Shown: positions 19,607-28,998, numbered from the stretch's first letter. The stretch is DNA of 64,000 nt from Streptococcus canis (GCF_900636575.1 NZ_LR134293.1:1051001-1115000); one strand, 5' to 3'. Translations and numbers: made by a program. The notes: a model not told the origin generated them from the sequence alone.

Positions 19607-20950
19607 ATGTCATTTAAAGATTATCATTTTAAACACTATATTCAGCAGGCGCTGGAGGAGATTGGTTTTGTCAACCCAACAGAGGTTCAACAACGGCTGA
19701 TTCCTGTTGTTAGCTCAGGTCGTGACTTAGTTGGGGAATCTAAAACAGGTTCTGGGAAGACGCATACTTTTTTGTTGCCAATCTTTGAAAAATTAGATGA
19801 GGATAAGGCAGAAGTCCAAGTGGTTATTACAGCACCAAGTCGTGAATTAGCTACTCAAATTTTTGATGCCTGTAAGCAAATTGCAAAGCATTCCCAAAAA
19901 GAAATTCGTTTGGCCAACTATGTTGGCGGTACAGACAAACTCCGTCAAATTGAAAAGTTAAAGAGTAGTCAACCTCATCTTGTGGTCGGCACACCAGGTC
20001 GTATTTATGACTTGGTCAAGTCTGGAGACTTAGAGATCTACAAGGCAACGACATTTGTGGTGGACGAAGCTGATATGACTATGGATATGGGCTTTTTAGA
20101 TACCGTTGATAAGATTGCTGCTTCACTTCCAAAATCAGTTCAGATTTTAGTCTTCTCAGCGACCATTCCTCAAAAACTCCAACCCTTTTTGAGAAAATAC
20201 TTGACCAATCCTGTTATTGAACAGATTAAGACAGAGACCGTTATCGCAGATACTATTGATAACTGGCTTGTATCGACAAAAGGACGTGATAAGAATGGTC
20301 AACTGTTAGAGATTCTCAAAGCCATGCAACCTTATATGGCCATGCTTTTTGTCAATACCAAAGAACGTGCAGATGACTTGTATGCCTTTTTAGTAGCTAA
20401 TGGCTTGAAAGTGGCTAAGATTCATGGTGGTATTCCTCCAAGAGAACGCAAGCGAATCATGAATCAGGTCAAAAAACTGGACTTTGAATACATTGTTGCC
20501 ACAGACTTAGCGGCGCGTGGGATTGATATTGAGGGAGTTAGTCATGTTATTAACGATGCCATCCCACAAGACTTGTCCTTCTTTGTCCACCGTGTAGGAC
20601 GGACTGGTCGAAATGGCATGCCGGGCACTGCTATTACCCTTTACCAGCCAAGTGACGACTCAGACATCAAAGAATTGGAAAAAATGGGGATTGCCTTTAC
20701 TCCAAAAATGCTTAAAAATGGAGAGTTTCAGGATACTTATGACCGTGATCGCCGTCAAAACCGTGAAAAAGCCTATCAAAAGTTAGACACAGAAATGATT
20801 GGTTTGGTCAAAAAGAAAAAGAAAAAAGTCAAACCAGGTTACAAGAAAAAAATTCAGTGGGCTGTTGATGAAAAACGTCGTAAAGAACGTCGCGCAGCAA
20901 GTCGTGCTAAAGGTCGTGCGGAACGTCAGGCGAAAAAACAAAGTTTCTAA
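19607..20950 (+). CDS. DEAD-box RNA helicase (CshB-like)
   Basis: This 447-residue ATP-dependent RNA helicase shows the Q motif region, motif I ESKTGSGKTH, PTREL-type PSRELA, TPGR, DEAD (VVDEADMTMDMG), SAT (FSATIP) and the domain-2 motifs ARGIDI and HRVGRTGR. The last 60 residues are very basic (KKKKKKVKPGYKKK and RRKERR), typical of an RNA-binding tail. It probably works in ribosome assembly, RNA decay or cold adaptation. A TATAAT box lies about 25 bases upstream and a hairpin terminator follows, so it is monocistronic. Similar in length to B. subtilis CshB, but the exact orthologue is uncertain. Confidence 0.92.
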   Translation: MSFKDYHFKHYIQQALEEIGFVNPTEVQQRLIPVVSSGRDLVGESKTGSGKTHTFLLPIFEKLDEDKAEVQVVITAPSRELATQIFDACKQIAKHSQKEIRLANYVGGTDKLRQIEKLKSSQPHLVVGTPGRIYDLVKSGDLEIYKATTFVVDEADMTMDMGFLDTVDKIAASLPKSVQILVFSATIPQKLQPFLRKYLTNPVIEQIKTETVIADTIDNWLVSTKGRDKNGQLLEILKAMQPYMAMLFVNTKERADDLYAFLVANGLKVAKIHGGIPPRERKRIMNQVKKLDFEYIVATDLAARGIDIEGVSHVINDAIPQDLSFFVHRVGRTGRNGMPGTAITLYQPSDDSDIKELEKMGIAFTPKMLKNGEFQDTYDRDRRQNREKAYQKLDTEMIGLVKKKKKKVKPGYKKKIQWAVDEKRRKERRAASRAKGRAERQAKKQSF

Positions 20951-20955
20951 ATGCT

Positions 20956-20992
20956 AAAGAACAGGTGCTACTAGAGGCTCTGTTCTTTTTTG
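20956..20992 (+). terminator. Terminator of DEAD-box helicase gene
   Basis: AAAGAACAG pairs with CTGTTCTTT, followed by T-rich sequence. Confidence 0.85.
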
Positions 20993-21020
20993 TTTTGTCA
21001 GAGGTCCTTTCCTTATTTTA

Positions 21021-21047
21021 GCGGCTTAACGATGTTCTTGATAAGCC
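21021..21047 (+). other. Stem-loop in the leader of the substrate-binding protein gene
   Basis: CGGCTTA and TAAGCCG form a seven-base perfect stem with a 13-base loop, about 100 bases before the gene. There is no T-run. Role unknown. Confidence 0.4.
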
Positions 21048-21145
21048 GTGATTACGATTTTTATCAAGCTGATAGGTAAATGGTATTGGGCAAAGCATTT
21101 CAAATTTGTTAGACTTTTGTCAAGGATAAGGAAGGGAGATTAGCA

Positions 21146-21973
21146 ATGGTATCTTATTCTAAACTATTTAGGGGATTATTAATAATAGGACTGAGTTTAA
21201 CCCAATTGGTCTTTGTTCAACAGGCAATGGCAGGCTCAAAAGAAGAGGTTATCGTTGCCACAGATGCTGTTACCAAGCCATTTACTTATAAGCAAGGCAG
21301 TCAGCACACTGGCTACGATATTGAAGTTTTGAAACAAATCTTTAAAGGTTCCAAAACGTACCGCCTCACCATTAAGACCGTTTCTTTTCCTTCCATTTTA
21401 TCAGGGATTGATTCTGGGCGTTACCATATTGCAGCCAATGATTTTGGTTATAGCAAGGAAAGAGCTGAGACATACCTATTTTCAAAGCCTATTTCAAAAT
21501 CTCATTATGCTTTGGCAAGTAAACCTTCGCGAACTTATCGTCGTCTTGCGGATCTTTCAGGGAAAAAAACGCAGGGCATGGCAGGAGCCAACTACATGCA
21601 AGTGTTAGAAAAATGGAATCAAAGCCACCCAGATAAAAAGCCTATTCATTTAAGCTATGTTTCGGGTTCAAGTCCTTTTACACAAAGGTTACAACAAGTG
21701 GAAGAAGGTCAACTTGATTTTGTTTTCTATGATGCTATTTCCCTAACGACAGCTATCAAGGAGCAAGGCTTTTCTTTGAAAGTGAATCAATTAACCGGAA
21801 ACCTAGCTAGTGATAAAGATGGTTTAGAATATTATCTATTTGCTAAAGATAAAAAAGGGAAAGCGCTGCAAACGTTTGTGAATAAAGGATTAGCTAAGCT
21901 TCAAAAATCAGGAAAATTAAAGACTTATAGCCAAGACTTTTTTGGAGGAGACTTTGTTTCAGACCTTCCTTAG
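21146..21973 (+). CDS. Amino-acid ABC transporter substrate-binding protein, apparently not lipidated
   Basis: This 275-residue periplasmic-binding-protein-type receptor (SBP family 3, polar amino acids) has the GYDIEVLKQIFKG ligand-domain motif and a typical length. The N terminus is a Sec signal peptide: basic residues, a hydrophobic core and AMA-GSK with predicted cleavage after Ala29. Gram-positive SBPs are usually lipoproteins with an L-x-x-C box, and no cysteine is present here. It would be secreted free unless held by the permease. The matching permease and ATPase follow, though 142 bases and a separate promoter intervene. Substrate uncertain (polar amino acid or cystine). Confidence 0.87.
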   Translation: MVSYSKLFRGLLIIGLSLTQLVFVQQAMAGSKEEVIVATDAVTKPFTYKQGSQHTGYDIEVLKQIFKGSKTYRLTIKTVSFPSILSGIDSGRYHIAANDFGYSKERAETYLFSKPISKSHYALASKPSRTYRRLADLSGKKTQGMAGANYMQVLEKWNQSHPDKKPIHLSYVSGSSPFTQRLQQVEEGQLDFVFYDAISLTTAIKEQGFSLKVNQLTGNLASDKDGLEYYLFAKDKKGKALQTFVNKGLAKLQKSGKLKTYSQDFFGGDFVSDLP

Positions 21974-22055
21974 GGTTTTATAAGGGAGTTTTGACATCTT
22001 TCAAGGAATGCTTTGGTGATCATTTTTGCTTATTGCCATAATACGGATTTACTAT

Positions 22056-22084
22056 TTTACATGCGGGTCTAAGAGTGTTAGAAT
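22056..22084 (+). promoter_or_regulatory. Promoter of amino-acid permease-ATPase pair
   Basis: TTTACA (22056-22061), a 17-base spacer and TAGAAT (22079-22084) with a TG extension. This gives the permease gene its own start, separate from the binding protein. Confidence 0.6.
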
Positions 22085-22115
22085 ATTAAGACAAACAAGT
22101 ATAAAGGGGAAATAC

Positions 22116-22919
22116 ATGACATCAGTGTTTTTAACCAGTGGTTGGGCTTGGTATGATCAACTCATCTCACCGATTCCACATGGGAAACTTTTTAGTTGGC
22201 ATGCTGTTTTTGATGCCATTCCAAATATTATCCAACGGCTTCCGATCACTCTTGGTTTGACACTGGCAGGGGCTATCTTTGGTTTGGTTTTGGCTTTGGT
22301 TTTTGCCATCGTCAAAATTAACAAAGTGAAGGTGCTTTATCCTATTCAGGCCGTTTTTGTGAGCTTTCTGCGGGGGACGCCCATCTTGGTACAGTTAATG
22401 TTGACCTACTACGGTATTCCCCTCTTTCTAAAATTCCTCAATCAGAAGTATGGCTTCGAATGGAATATTAATGCAATTCCGGCTTCTATTTTTGCCATTA
22501 CAGCCTTTGCTTTTAATGAAGCAGCCTATGCTAGCGAAACCATTCGAGCAGCCATTTTATCGGTAGATACAGGTGAAATTGAAGCAGCAAAAAGTCTAGG
22601 CATGACTTCTGTGCAGGTTTACCGTCGTGTCATTATTCCTAATGCAGCTGTTGTGGCTATTCCAACCTTGATTAATGGCTTAATTGGCCTAACCAAAGGT
22701 ACCTCTCTTGCCTTTAATGCAGGGATTGTGGAAATGTTTGCCCAAGCTCAAATTCTAGGCGGATCAGATTATCGTTATTTTGAACGTTATATTTCTGTTG
22801 CTCTTGTTTATTGGTCTATCAGTATTTTGATGGAGCAGGTAGGTCGCTTGATTGAAAACAAGATGGCCATCAAAGTACCAGAGCAAGCTAAAAATGAAAA
22901 GTTAGGAGAATTGCGCTGA
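22116..22919 (+). CDS. Amino-acid ABC transporter permease
   Basis: This 267-residue HisM/GlnP-type permease has five or so membrane segments. Its EAA loop with EAAKSLGMTSVQVYRRVIIPNA contacts the ATPase, and the SFLRGTPILVQLML segment is typical of polar amino-acid permeases. The ATG at 22116 follows AAAGGGG. An upstream in-frame start would add 30 residues over the promoter. The stop overlaps the ATPase start by one base. It forms an importer with the ATP-binding protein and probably with the upstream binding protein. Confidence 0.92.
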   Translation: MTSVFLTSGWAWYDQLISPIPHGKLFSWHAVFDAIPNIIQRLPITLGLTLAGAIFGLVLALVFAIVKINKVKVLYPIQAVFVSFLRGTPILVQLMLTYYGIPLFLKFLNQKYGFEWNINAIPASIFAITAFAFNEAAYASETIRAAILSVDTGEIEAAKSLGMTSVQVYRRVIIPNAAVVAIPTLINGLIGLTKGTSLAFNAGIVEMFAQAQILGGSDYRYFERYISVALVYWSISILMEQVGRLIENKMAIKVPEQAKNEKLGELR

Positions 22920-23662
22920 TGATTACAATTAGAAATTTGAGCAAGGTCTTCTCAGGTCAAAAAGTTTTGGACGATCTAAGCCTTGATATTGATAAGGGGC
23001 AAGTTATTGCCTTAGTAGGAGTTTCGGGAGCAGGGAAATCAACCTTTCTGCGTAGCTTAAATTATTTGGAAAAACCAGATACGGGTTCTATCAGTATTGA
23101 TGAGTTTACCGTCAATTTTGAAACCATTACCAAGGAGCAAGTTCTTATTTTACGTCGAAAGCTTGCCATGGTTTTTCAGCAATTTAACCTTTTTGAGCGA
23201 CGCACAGCCCTTGATAATGTCAAAGAAGGCCTCAAAGTGGTCAAAAAACTATCTGACCAAGAAGCGACCAAGCTGGCACGGGCAGAACTGGCTAAGGTTG
23301 GACTAGCTGATCGGGAACATCATTACCCGCGTCATTTATCAGGGGGCCAGAAACAACGGGTGGCTTTAGCAAGGGCTTTGGCAATGAAGCCAGATGTCTT
23401 GTTGCTGGACGAACCAACTTCAGCTCTTGACCCAGAGTTGGTTGGTGAAGTGGAAAGAGCTATTGCTGATGCTGCAAAATCTGGTCAAACCATGGTTTTG
23501 GTTAGTCATGATATGAATTTTGTCTATCAAGTCGCAGATAGGGTTCTTTTTTTGGAGCAAGGGAAAATCTTGGAACAAGGAACTCCAGAGGAGGTCTTTA
23601 AATATCCGAAAGAAGAACGAACCAAAGAATTTTTTGCAAGCTATTCAAAAACGTATATTTAA
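22919..23662 (+). CDS. Amino-acid ABC transporter ATP-binding protein
   Basis: This 247-residue ATPase of the GlnQ/HisP class energises the uptake system. Walker A GVSGAGKST is near residue 34, the Q-loop is VFQQFNLFERRT, the signature is LSGGQKQR, Walker B is LLLDEPTSALDPE and the switch is LVSHDM. It is translationally coupled to the permease (one-base overlap). An imperfect hairpin 24 bases after its stop may end the transcript. Confidence 0.94.
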   Translation: MITIRNLSKVFSGQKVLDDLSLDIDKGQVIALVGVSGAGKSTFLRSLNYLEKPDTGSISIDEFTVNFETITKEQVLILRRKLAMVFQQFNLFERRTALDNVKEGLKVVKKLSDQEATKLARAELAKVGLADREHHYPRHLSGGQKQRVALARALAMKPDVLLLDEPTSALDPELVGEVERAIADAAKSGQTMVLVSHDMNFVYQVADRVLFLEQGKILEQGTPEEVFKYPKEERTKEFFASYSKTYI

Positions 23663-23686
23663 TGCCATTCTTTTGTTATAATAAAA

Positions 23687-23708
23687 AGGTCTAGGTATCC
23701 CTGGACCT
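23687..23708 (+). terminator. Possible terminator after ABC ATPase gene
   Basis: AGGTCTAGG pairs with CCTGGACCT (one wobble) around a four-base loop. The 3' tail is only moderately T-rich. Confidence 0.5.
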
Positions 23709-23767
23709 ATTCTTATCTTGTGTAATAAGAAAAGTTTCCGGAAAAGTAAGAATGACCAGGTGGAAAT

Positions 23768-23992
23768 ATGTTAATAGAAATTTTTAGCCTTTACCTAAAG
23801 GGGCTTATCCTATCAAGCGTGACGATGGTATCTATTTGTTTACTATGGACACTATGGCGGGCAAAAATGAAAAAAGATAAGACCTTGGTTGAACGGCAGG
23901 CCTTTCTCTATGAGATGTTAATGGTTGCTATTTTAACCATTCCAATTTTATCCTTTGCCTTTATGAGTATTTTGGTTGTCTTAAAATCATAA
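23768..23992 (+). CDS. Small membrane protein, DUF4059-like
   Basis: This 74-residue protein has two hydrophobic segments (about residues 8-30 and 50-72) flanking a basic, charged stretch RAKMKKDKTLVERQAF. It resembles the DUF4059 proteins commonly found between a GlnQ-type ATPase and trxB in streptococci. Function unknown. A GGTGG sequence lies before the ATG, and the gene may be read from the ABC operon or from a promoter of its own. Conservation of its place suggests a real gene. Confidence 0.75.
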   Translation: MLIEIFSLYLKGLILSSVTMVSICLLWTLWRAKMKKDKTLVERQAFLYEMLMVAILTIPILSFAFMSILVVLKS

Positions 23993-23995
23993 TCG

Positions 23996-24024
23996 TTGCA
24001 ATAAAGAATTGAGATTGCTACAAT
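23996..24024 (+). promoter_or_regulatory. Promoter of trxB
   Basis: TTGCAA (23996-24001), a 17-base spacer and TACAAT (24019-24024) with a TG extension. It lies immediately after the DUF4059 gene. Confidence 0.65.
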
Positions 24025-24054
24025 GTTGACAGAATCATTCAAAGGAGTTAGAAC

Positions 24055-24978
24055 ATGTACGATACATTAATTATAGGTTCAGGCCCAGCCGGCATGACTG
24101 CTGCCTTGTATGCGGCAAGAAGTAACTTGCGTGTTGGCATTATCGAGCAAGGCGCTCCAGGCGGCCAGATGAACAACACGTCTGAAATTGAAAATTACCC
24201 AGGTTATGACCATATTTCAGGACCAGAATTATCAATGAAGATGTACGAACCTTTGGAAAAATTTAAGGTTGAAAACATTTATGGGATTGTTCAAAAAATA
24301 GAGGATTTTGGGTCATACAAGCGCGTGTCAACCGAAGATGAGAGTTATGATGCTAAAACAATTATCCTTGCAACAGGGGCTAAATACCGTGTGTTAGGGG
24401 TACCAGGTGAAGAAGAATATACCAGTCGTGGGGTATCTTATTGTGCTGTTTGCGATGGGGCTTTCTTTAGAAATCAAGACCTCCTTGTTGTAGGAGGAGG
24501 GGACTCAGCTGTAGAAGAAGCCATCTACCTGACCCAATTTGCTAAAAAGGTAACCGTAGTTCATCGCCGTGACCAATTAAGAGCTCAAAAAATCTTGCAA
24601 GACCGTGCTTTTGCTAATGACAAGGTTGACTTTATCTGGGATTCTGTTGTTAAAGAAATTCAGGGCAATGACATTAAGGTCTCCAATGTGTTAGTTGAAA
24701 ATGTGAAAACAGGCACAGTAACTGACCATGCCTTTGGAGGTGTTTTCATCTATGTTGGTATGATTCCTGTCACAAGCATGGTGAGTGAGCTAGGCATTAC
24801 TGATCAAGAAGGCTGGATTATCACAGATGATCACATGCGCACAAGTATTCCTGGTATCTTTGCGATTGGAGACGTTCGCCAAAAAGACCTTCGTCAAATC
24901 ACAACAGCTGTTGGAGATGGCGCCATCGCTGGTCAAGGAGTTTATCATTACATTGAGAATATGCCATCAGAAAGCTAG
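24055..24978 (+). CDS. trxB: Thioredoxin reductase
   Basis: This 307-residue FAD/NADPH flavoenzyme keeps thioredoxin reduced. The FAD loop [16 protein letters not shown] is at the N terminus. The redox-active pair is Cys130 and Cys133 (CAVC). The NADPH loop [10 protein letters not shown] (about 147) and the C-terminal GIFAIGDVR complete the fold, with normal length. AAAGGAG precedes the ATG. It has its own promoter and a strong terminator. Confidence 0.96.
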   Translation: MYDTLIIGSGPAGMTAALYAARSNLRVGIIEQGAPGGQMNNTSEIENYPGYDHISGPELSMKMYEPLEKFKVENIYGIVQKIEDFGSYKRVSTEDESYDAKTIILATGAKYRVLGVPGEEEYTSRGVSYCAVCDGAFFRNQDLLVVGGGDSAVEEAIYLTQFAKKVTVVHRRDQLRAQKILQDRAFANDKVDFIWDSVVKEIQGNDIKVSNVLVENVKTGTVTDHAFGGVFIYVGMIPVTSMVSELGITDQEGWIITDDHMRTSIPGIFAIGDVRQKDLRQITTAVGDGAIAGQGVYHYIENMPSES

Positions 24979-25009
24979 AAGGAGTGGGGCAGCTGCCCTC
25001 CTCTTTTTT
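24977..25009 (+). terminator. Terminator of trxB
   Basis: The GGGCAGCTGCCC palindrome is extended by AGGAG/CTCCT-type pairing and followed by six T. It shares GAGTGGGGCAG with the terminator at 19505 in reverse orientation. Confidence 0.85.
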
Positions 25010-25076
25010 AGTGACCTGTTGGCTAAATACCGCTGCTAGAACCCTGAGTTTTGCTCACTTCTCCTTTAGATAAATG

Positions 25077-25105
25077 TTGAAAATTTTCTGAAAAGAGGAT
25101 ATAAT
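25077..25105 (+). promoter_or_regulatory. Promoter of amino-acid permease
   Basis: TTGAAA (25077-25082), a 17-base spacer and TATAAT (25100-25105). A CodY box fills the spacer. Confidence 0.7.
25082..25096 (+). promoter_or_regulatory. CodY operator
   Basis: AATTTTCTGAAAAGA matches 13 of 15 positions of AATTTTCWGAAAATT and lies between -35 and -10 of the amino-acid permease promoter. That is an ideal place for repression by CodY when branched-chain amino acids and GTP are plentiful. Confidence 0.7.
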
Positions 25106-25134
25106 AAATAGTATTTTAGTGAATGGAGTTTAGA

Positions 25135-26520
25135 ATGTCTATAAAAGAACAAACAGACAATAAAGAACTAGAAAATGGAATGGTAAGGGGCTTAGAAAAT
25201 CGTCATGTGCAGTTAATTGCGATTGCAGGAACGATTGGAACAGGTCTCTTTTTAGGGGCAGGACGCTCCATCGCCTTGACAGGACCATCTATTATTTTTG
25301 TTTATATGATTACAGGTGCCTTCATGTTTATGATGATGCGCGCTATTGGCGAAATGCTCTATTATGACCCAGACCAACATACCTTTATCAATTTTATTAC
25401 CAAATACATTGGTCCAGGCTGGGGTTATTTTTCGGGGCTATCCTATTGGATTTCCCTTGTTTTTATTGGAATGGCTGAAATCACAGCGGTCGGTTCCTAT
25501 GTTCAATTTTGGTTTCCAACCTGGCCAGCCTGGCTAATCCAGCTTGTCTTTTTGGTGCTATTAAGCTCCATCAACTTGATTGCCGTGCGCGTTTTTGGAG
25601 AAACAGAGTTTTGGTTTGCCATGATTAAAATTGTAGCTATTTTAGCCTTGATTGCGACAGCGATTTTCATGGTTCTAACAGGTTTTGAAACACATACAGG
25701 GCATGCCAGCCTCTCTAATATTTTTGACCACTTTTCCTTGTTTCCAAAGGGGAAGTTGAAATTCTTCATGGCTTTCCAGATGGTTTTCTTTGCCTATCAG
25801 GCTATTGAATTTGTTGGCATCACCACTTCTGAAACAGCCAATCCAAGAAAAGTGTTGCCAAAAGCCATTCAAGAAATTCCAACCCGTATTGTTATTTTCT
25901 ACGTAGGAGCCTTGGTATCTATTATGGCAATTGTGCCATGGTATCAATTACCAGTTGATGAATCTCCATTTGTAATGGTGTTTAAGCTGGTTGGGATTAA
26001 ATGGGCAGCCGCTTTGATTAACTTTGTGGTTTTGACTTCAGCAGCATCAGCCCTCAATTCAACCCTTTATTCAACTGGTCGTCATCTCTATCAGATTGCC
26101 AATGAGACTCCAAATGCCTTGACCAATCGCTTAAAAATTAATACCTTATCACGTCAAGGTGTTCCAAGCCGTGCTATCATTGCTTCAGCTGTTGTGGTTG
26201 GTATTTCAGCCCTGATTAATATTTTGCCAGGAGTTGCAGATGCTTTCTCCCTTATCACAGCCTCCTCATCTGGTGTTTACATTGCAATCTATGCCTTGAC
26301 CATGCTTGCTCATTGGAAATATCGCCAATCCAGTGACTTTATGGCAGATGGCTATTTGATGCCAAAATATAAGGTTACGACGCCGTTGACGCTTGCATTT
26401 TTTGCCTTTGTTTTTATCTCCCTTTTCTTGCAAGAATCCACTTATATTGGTGCTATTGGAGCAACGATTTGGATTATTGTTTTTGGGATTTACAGCCATT
26501 TAAAATTTAAGCGAAGCTAA
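25135..26520 (+). CDS. Amino-acid permease (AAT/CycA-like)
   Basis: This 461-residue APC-superfamily transporter has 12 membrane segments. The N-terminal signature RGLENRHVQLIAIAGTIGTGLFLGAG is that of the AAT family (D-serine/D-alanine/glycine or general amino-acid permeases). The EFVGITTSETANPRKVLPKAIQ loop between helices is also characteristic. The ATG at 25135 has GGAG six bases upstream. An ATG at 25123 is possible but overlaps the ribosome site. Monocistronic, with a CodY-controlled promoter and a terminator, so it is probably induced on amino-acid shortage. The substrate is not certain. Confidence 0.9.
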   Translation: MSIKEQTDNKELENGMVRGLENRHVQLIAIAGTIGTGLFLGAGRSIALTGPSIIFVYMITGAFMFMMMRAIGEMLYYDPDQHTFINFITKYIGPGWGYFSGLSYWISLVFIGMAEITAVGSYVQFWFPTWPAWLIQLVFLVLLSSINLIAVRVFGETEFWFAMIKIVAILALIATAIFMVLTGFETHTGHASLSNIFDHFSLFPKGKLKFFMAFQMVFFAYQAIEFVGITTSETANPRKVLPKAIQEIPTRIVIFYVGALVSIMAIVPWYQLPVDESPFVMVFKLVGIKWAAALINFVVLTSAASALNSTLYSTGRHLYQIANETPNALTNRLKINTLSRQGVPSRAIIASAVVVGISALINILPGVADAFSLITASSSGVYIAIYALTMLAHWKYRQSSDFMADGYLMPKYKVTTPLTLAFFAFVFISLFLQESTYIGAIGATIWIIVFGIYSHLKFKRS

Positions 26521-26529
26521 TGTCCTTAT

Positions 26530-26589
26530 GAACTGAGTCCTACTATTACCAGCTTTCAACTGGTGATGGTTTGGAATCAGTTCTTTTTT
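26530..26589 (+). terminator. Two-tier terminator after amino-acid permease gene
   Basis: Outer arms GAACTGA/TCAGTTC enclose an inner ACCAG...CTGGT hairpin. Six T follow. Confidence 0.8.
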
Positions 26590-26649
26590 CTACAATCAGG
26601 TTGGCGATAGATTTCTAAACCCTCGTCCTAAACCCTCTCTTAAAATATG

Positions 26650-26663
26650 TTATAATAATAACA
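26650..26663 (+). promoter_or_regulatory. pncB -10 region embedded in an inverted repeat
   Basis: GTTATAATAATAAC is a 14-base sequence with perfect GTTAT/ATAAC arms that contains the TATAAT box (26651-26656). It may be an operator for an NAD-pathway repressor. The -35 is weak. Confidence 0.45.
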
Positions 26664-26685
26664 ATAATTCAAAGGAGTCCCCTTT

Positions 26686-28146
26686 ATGTATAAAGATGAT
26701 AGTTTAACACTCCATACTGATTTATATCAGATTAATATGATGCAAGTTTATTTTGAACAAGGCATCCATAACCGTCATGCTGTTTTTGAAGTCTATTTCC
26801 GCAAGGAGCCTTTTAACAATGGTTATGCTGTCTTTGCTGGTTTGCAACGTATGGTGGAGTACTTGAACCAATTTCAATTTTCTGAAGCTGATCTAGCCTA
26901 TTTAAAAGAGTTGGGTTATCATGACGCTTTCTTAACCTACCTCAAAGAGTTGCGTTTGGAATTGACCATTCGTTCTGCCAAAGAAGGGGATTTGGTCTTT
27001 GCCAATGAACCAATTGTGCAAGTGGAAGGCCCCCTTGGTCAATGTCAATTGGTAGAAACAGCCCTCTTGAACATTGTTAATTTTCAAACCTTGATTGCCA
27101 CCAAAGCAGCCCGTATTCGTTCTGTGATTGAAGATGAGCCGCTTTTAGAATTTGGGACCCGTCGTGCACAAGAATTAGATGCTGCAATCTGGGGAACCCG
27201 CGCAGCAATGATTGGCGGAGCTGATGCAACAAGTAATGTGAGAGCAGGCAAACTTTTTGATATTCCTGTCTCTGGTACCCATGCCCATGCCCTTGTCCAA
27301 GCCTACGGCAATGACTATGATGCTTTCATGGCTTATGCCAAGACACACAAAGATTGTGTTTTTCTGGTGGATACCTATGACACACTTAAAGTAGGTGTGC
27401 CAACAGCTATCCGAGTGGCTCAAGAAATGGGTGACAAGATTAATTTCCTAGGTGTTCGATTGGATTCTGGTGACTTGGCTTACCTTTCTAAAAAAGTCCG
27501 TCAGCAGCTGGATGACGCTGGTTTTACCGAGGCTAAGATTTATGCTTCCAATGACCTTGATGAAAATACCATCCTCAACTTGAAAATGCAAAAGGCTAAG
27601 ATTGATGTTTGGGGTGTCGGTACCAAACTGATCACAGCCTATGACCAACCTGCCTTAGGAGCGGTTTATAAAATTGTATCCATTGAACAAGAGGATGGGA
27701 CCATGCGTGATACCATTAAGTTATCTAATAATGCTGAAAAAGTATCTACGCCAGGAAAAAAACAAGTCTGGCGCATTACTAGCCATGAAAAAGGCAAGTC
27801 AGAAGGTGATTATATTACCTTTACTGATATTGACGTCAACGCCTTGACTGAAATTGAGATGTTCCACCCAACCTATACTTATATCAATAAGACGGTCAGA
27901 GATTTTGATGCTGTTCCTCTCTTAGTTGATGTTTTTGTCAAGGGGGAATTGGTTTACCAGCTACCGACCTTGTCTGAAATCAAGGCTTACGCTAAAAAAG
28001 AATTTGACAAGCTTTGGGACGAATACAAGCGCGTGCTCAACCCGCAAGATTACCCAGTTGATTTGGCGCGAGATGTTTGGCAAAACAAGATGACCTTGAT
28101 TGATAAAATTCGTAAAGATACTCATGGAAAGAGTGATTTAAAATGA
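26686..28146 (+). CDS. pncB: Nicotinate phosphoribosyltransferase
   Basis: This 486-residue enzyme joins nicotinate to PRPP to give nicotinate mononucleotide, the entry to NAD salvage. Characteristic motifs are [10 protein letters not shown] near the N terminus, FGTRRAQE (about 151) containing substrate-binding Arg residues, [14 protein letters not shown] (about 197) with the region of the regulatory histidine, and [11 protein letters not shown] (about 254). AAAGGAG precedes the ATG. It overlaps nadE by four bases (ATGA), so the two salvage enzymes are coupled. Confidence 0.96.
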   Translation: MYKDDSLTLHTDLYQINMMQVYFEQGIHNRHAVFEVYFRKEPFNNGYAVFAGLQRMVEYLNQFQFSEADLAYLKELGYHDAFLTYLKELRLELTIRSAKEGDLVFANEPIVQVEGPLGQCQLVETALLNIVNFQTLIATKAARIRSVIEDEPLLEFGTRRAQELDAAIWGTRAAMIGGADATSNVRAGKLFDIPVSGTHAHALVQAYGNDYDAFMAYAKTHKDCVFLVDTYDTLKVGVPTAIRVAQEMGDKINFLGVRLDSGDLAYLSKKVRQQLDDAGFTEAKIYASNDLDENTILNLKMQKAKIDVWGVGTKLITAYDQPALGAVYKIVSIEQEDGTMRDTIKLSNNAEKVSTPGKKQVWRITSHEKGKSEGDYITFTDIDVNALTEIEMFHPTYTYINKTVRDFDAVPLLVDVFVKGELVYQLPTLSEIKAYAKKEFDKLWDEYKRVLNPQDYPVDLARDVWQNKMTLIDKIRKDTHGKSDLK

Positions 28147-28967
28147 CCTTACAAGAAGAGATTATTCGTCAACTAGGGGTCAAAGCTAGCATTGACCCAC
28201 AAGAAGAAATTCGAAAAACCATTGATTTTTTAAAAGCTTATTTACATAAGCATCCTTTCTTGAAAACTTATGTCTTAGGGATTTCTGGAGGACAGGATTC
28301 TAGCCTTGCGGGTAAGTTGGCACAAATGGCTATTGCTGAATTACGAGCTGAAACAGGTGATTCTGCTTATCAATTTATAGCTGTTCGCTTGCCTTATGGG
28401 GTTCAGGCTGATGAAGCAGATGCACAAAAAGCCTTGGCTTTCATTGCGCCAGACCAAACCCTTACCATTAACATCAAGGCAGCCGTGGATGGTCAAGTAG
28501 CAGCCTTGCAAGAGGCTGGCATCGAGATTTCTGATTTCAATAAGGGTAATATTAAAGCACGTCAGCGCATGATTAGCCAATATGCGATTGCTGGTCAATT
28601 AGCTGGTGCAGTCATCGGAACGGACCATGCTGCAGAAAACATCACTGGTTTCTTTACTAAATTCGGCGATGGCGGTGCCGATATTCTACCGCTTTTTAGG
28701 CTTAATAAACGCCAAGGAAAGGCTCTTTTGAAAGTTTTAGGAGCAGATGCTGCCCTCTACGAAAAAGTTCCAACTGCTGATTTGGAAGATCAAAAACCAG
28801 GTTTAGCTGATGAAGTCGCCTTAGGAGTGACTTATCAAGAGATTGATGACTACCTCGAAGGGAAAGCTATCTCTGAGGAATCTCAGGCAACCATTGAAAA
28901 GTGGTGGCAGAAAGGGCAACACAAGCGTCATTTGCCAATCACCATTTTTGATGAGTTTTGGAAATAA
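28143..28967 (+). CDS. nadE: NAD synthetase (ammonia-dependent)
   Basis: This 274-residue enzyme amidates nicotinate adenine dinucleotide to NAD using ammonia. The ATP pyrophosphatase P-loop [14 protein letters not shown] is at about residue 46. The [26 protein letters not shown] block is diagnostic. No glutaminase domain is present, as expected for the 270-residue type. It is coupled to pncB and followed by a terminator. Confidence 0.97.
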   Translation: MTLQEEIIRQLGVKASIDPQEEIRKTIDFLKAYLHKHPFLKTYVLGISGGQDSSLAGKLAQMAIAELRAETGDSAYQFIAVRLPYGVQADEADAQKALAFIAPDQTLTINIKAAVDGQVAALQEAGIEISDFNKGNIKARQRMISQYAIAGQLAGAVIGTDHAAENITGFFTKFGDGGADILPLFRLNKRQGKALLKVLGADAALYEKVPTADLEDQKPGLADEVALGVTYQEIDDYLEGKAISEESQATIEKWWQKGQHKRHLPITIFDEFWK

Positions 28968-28998
28968 GAGATGATGTTCAAAGGTTAAAAAAGAAAAC

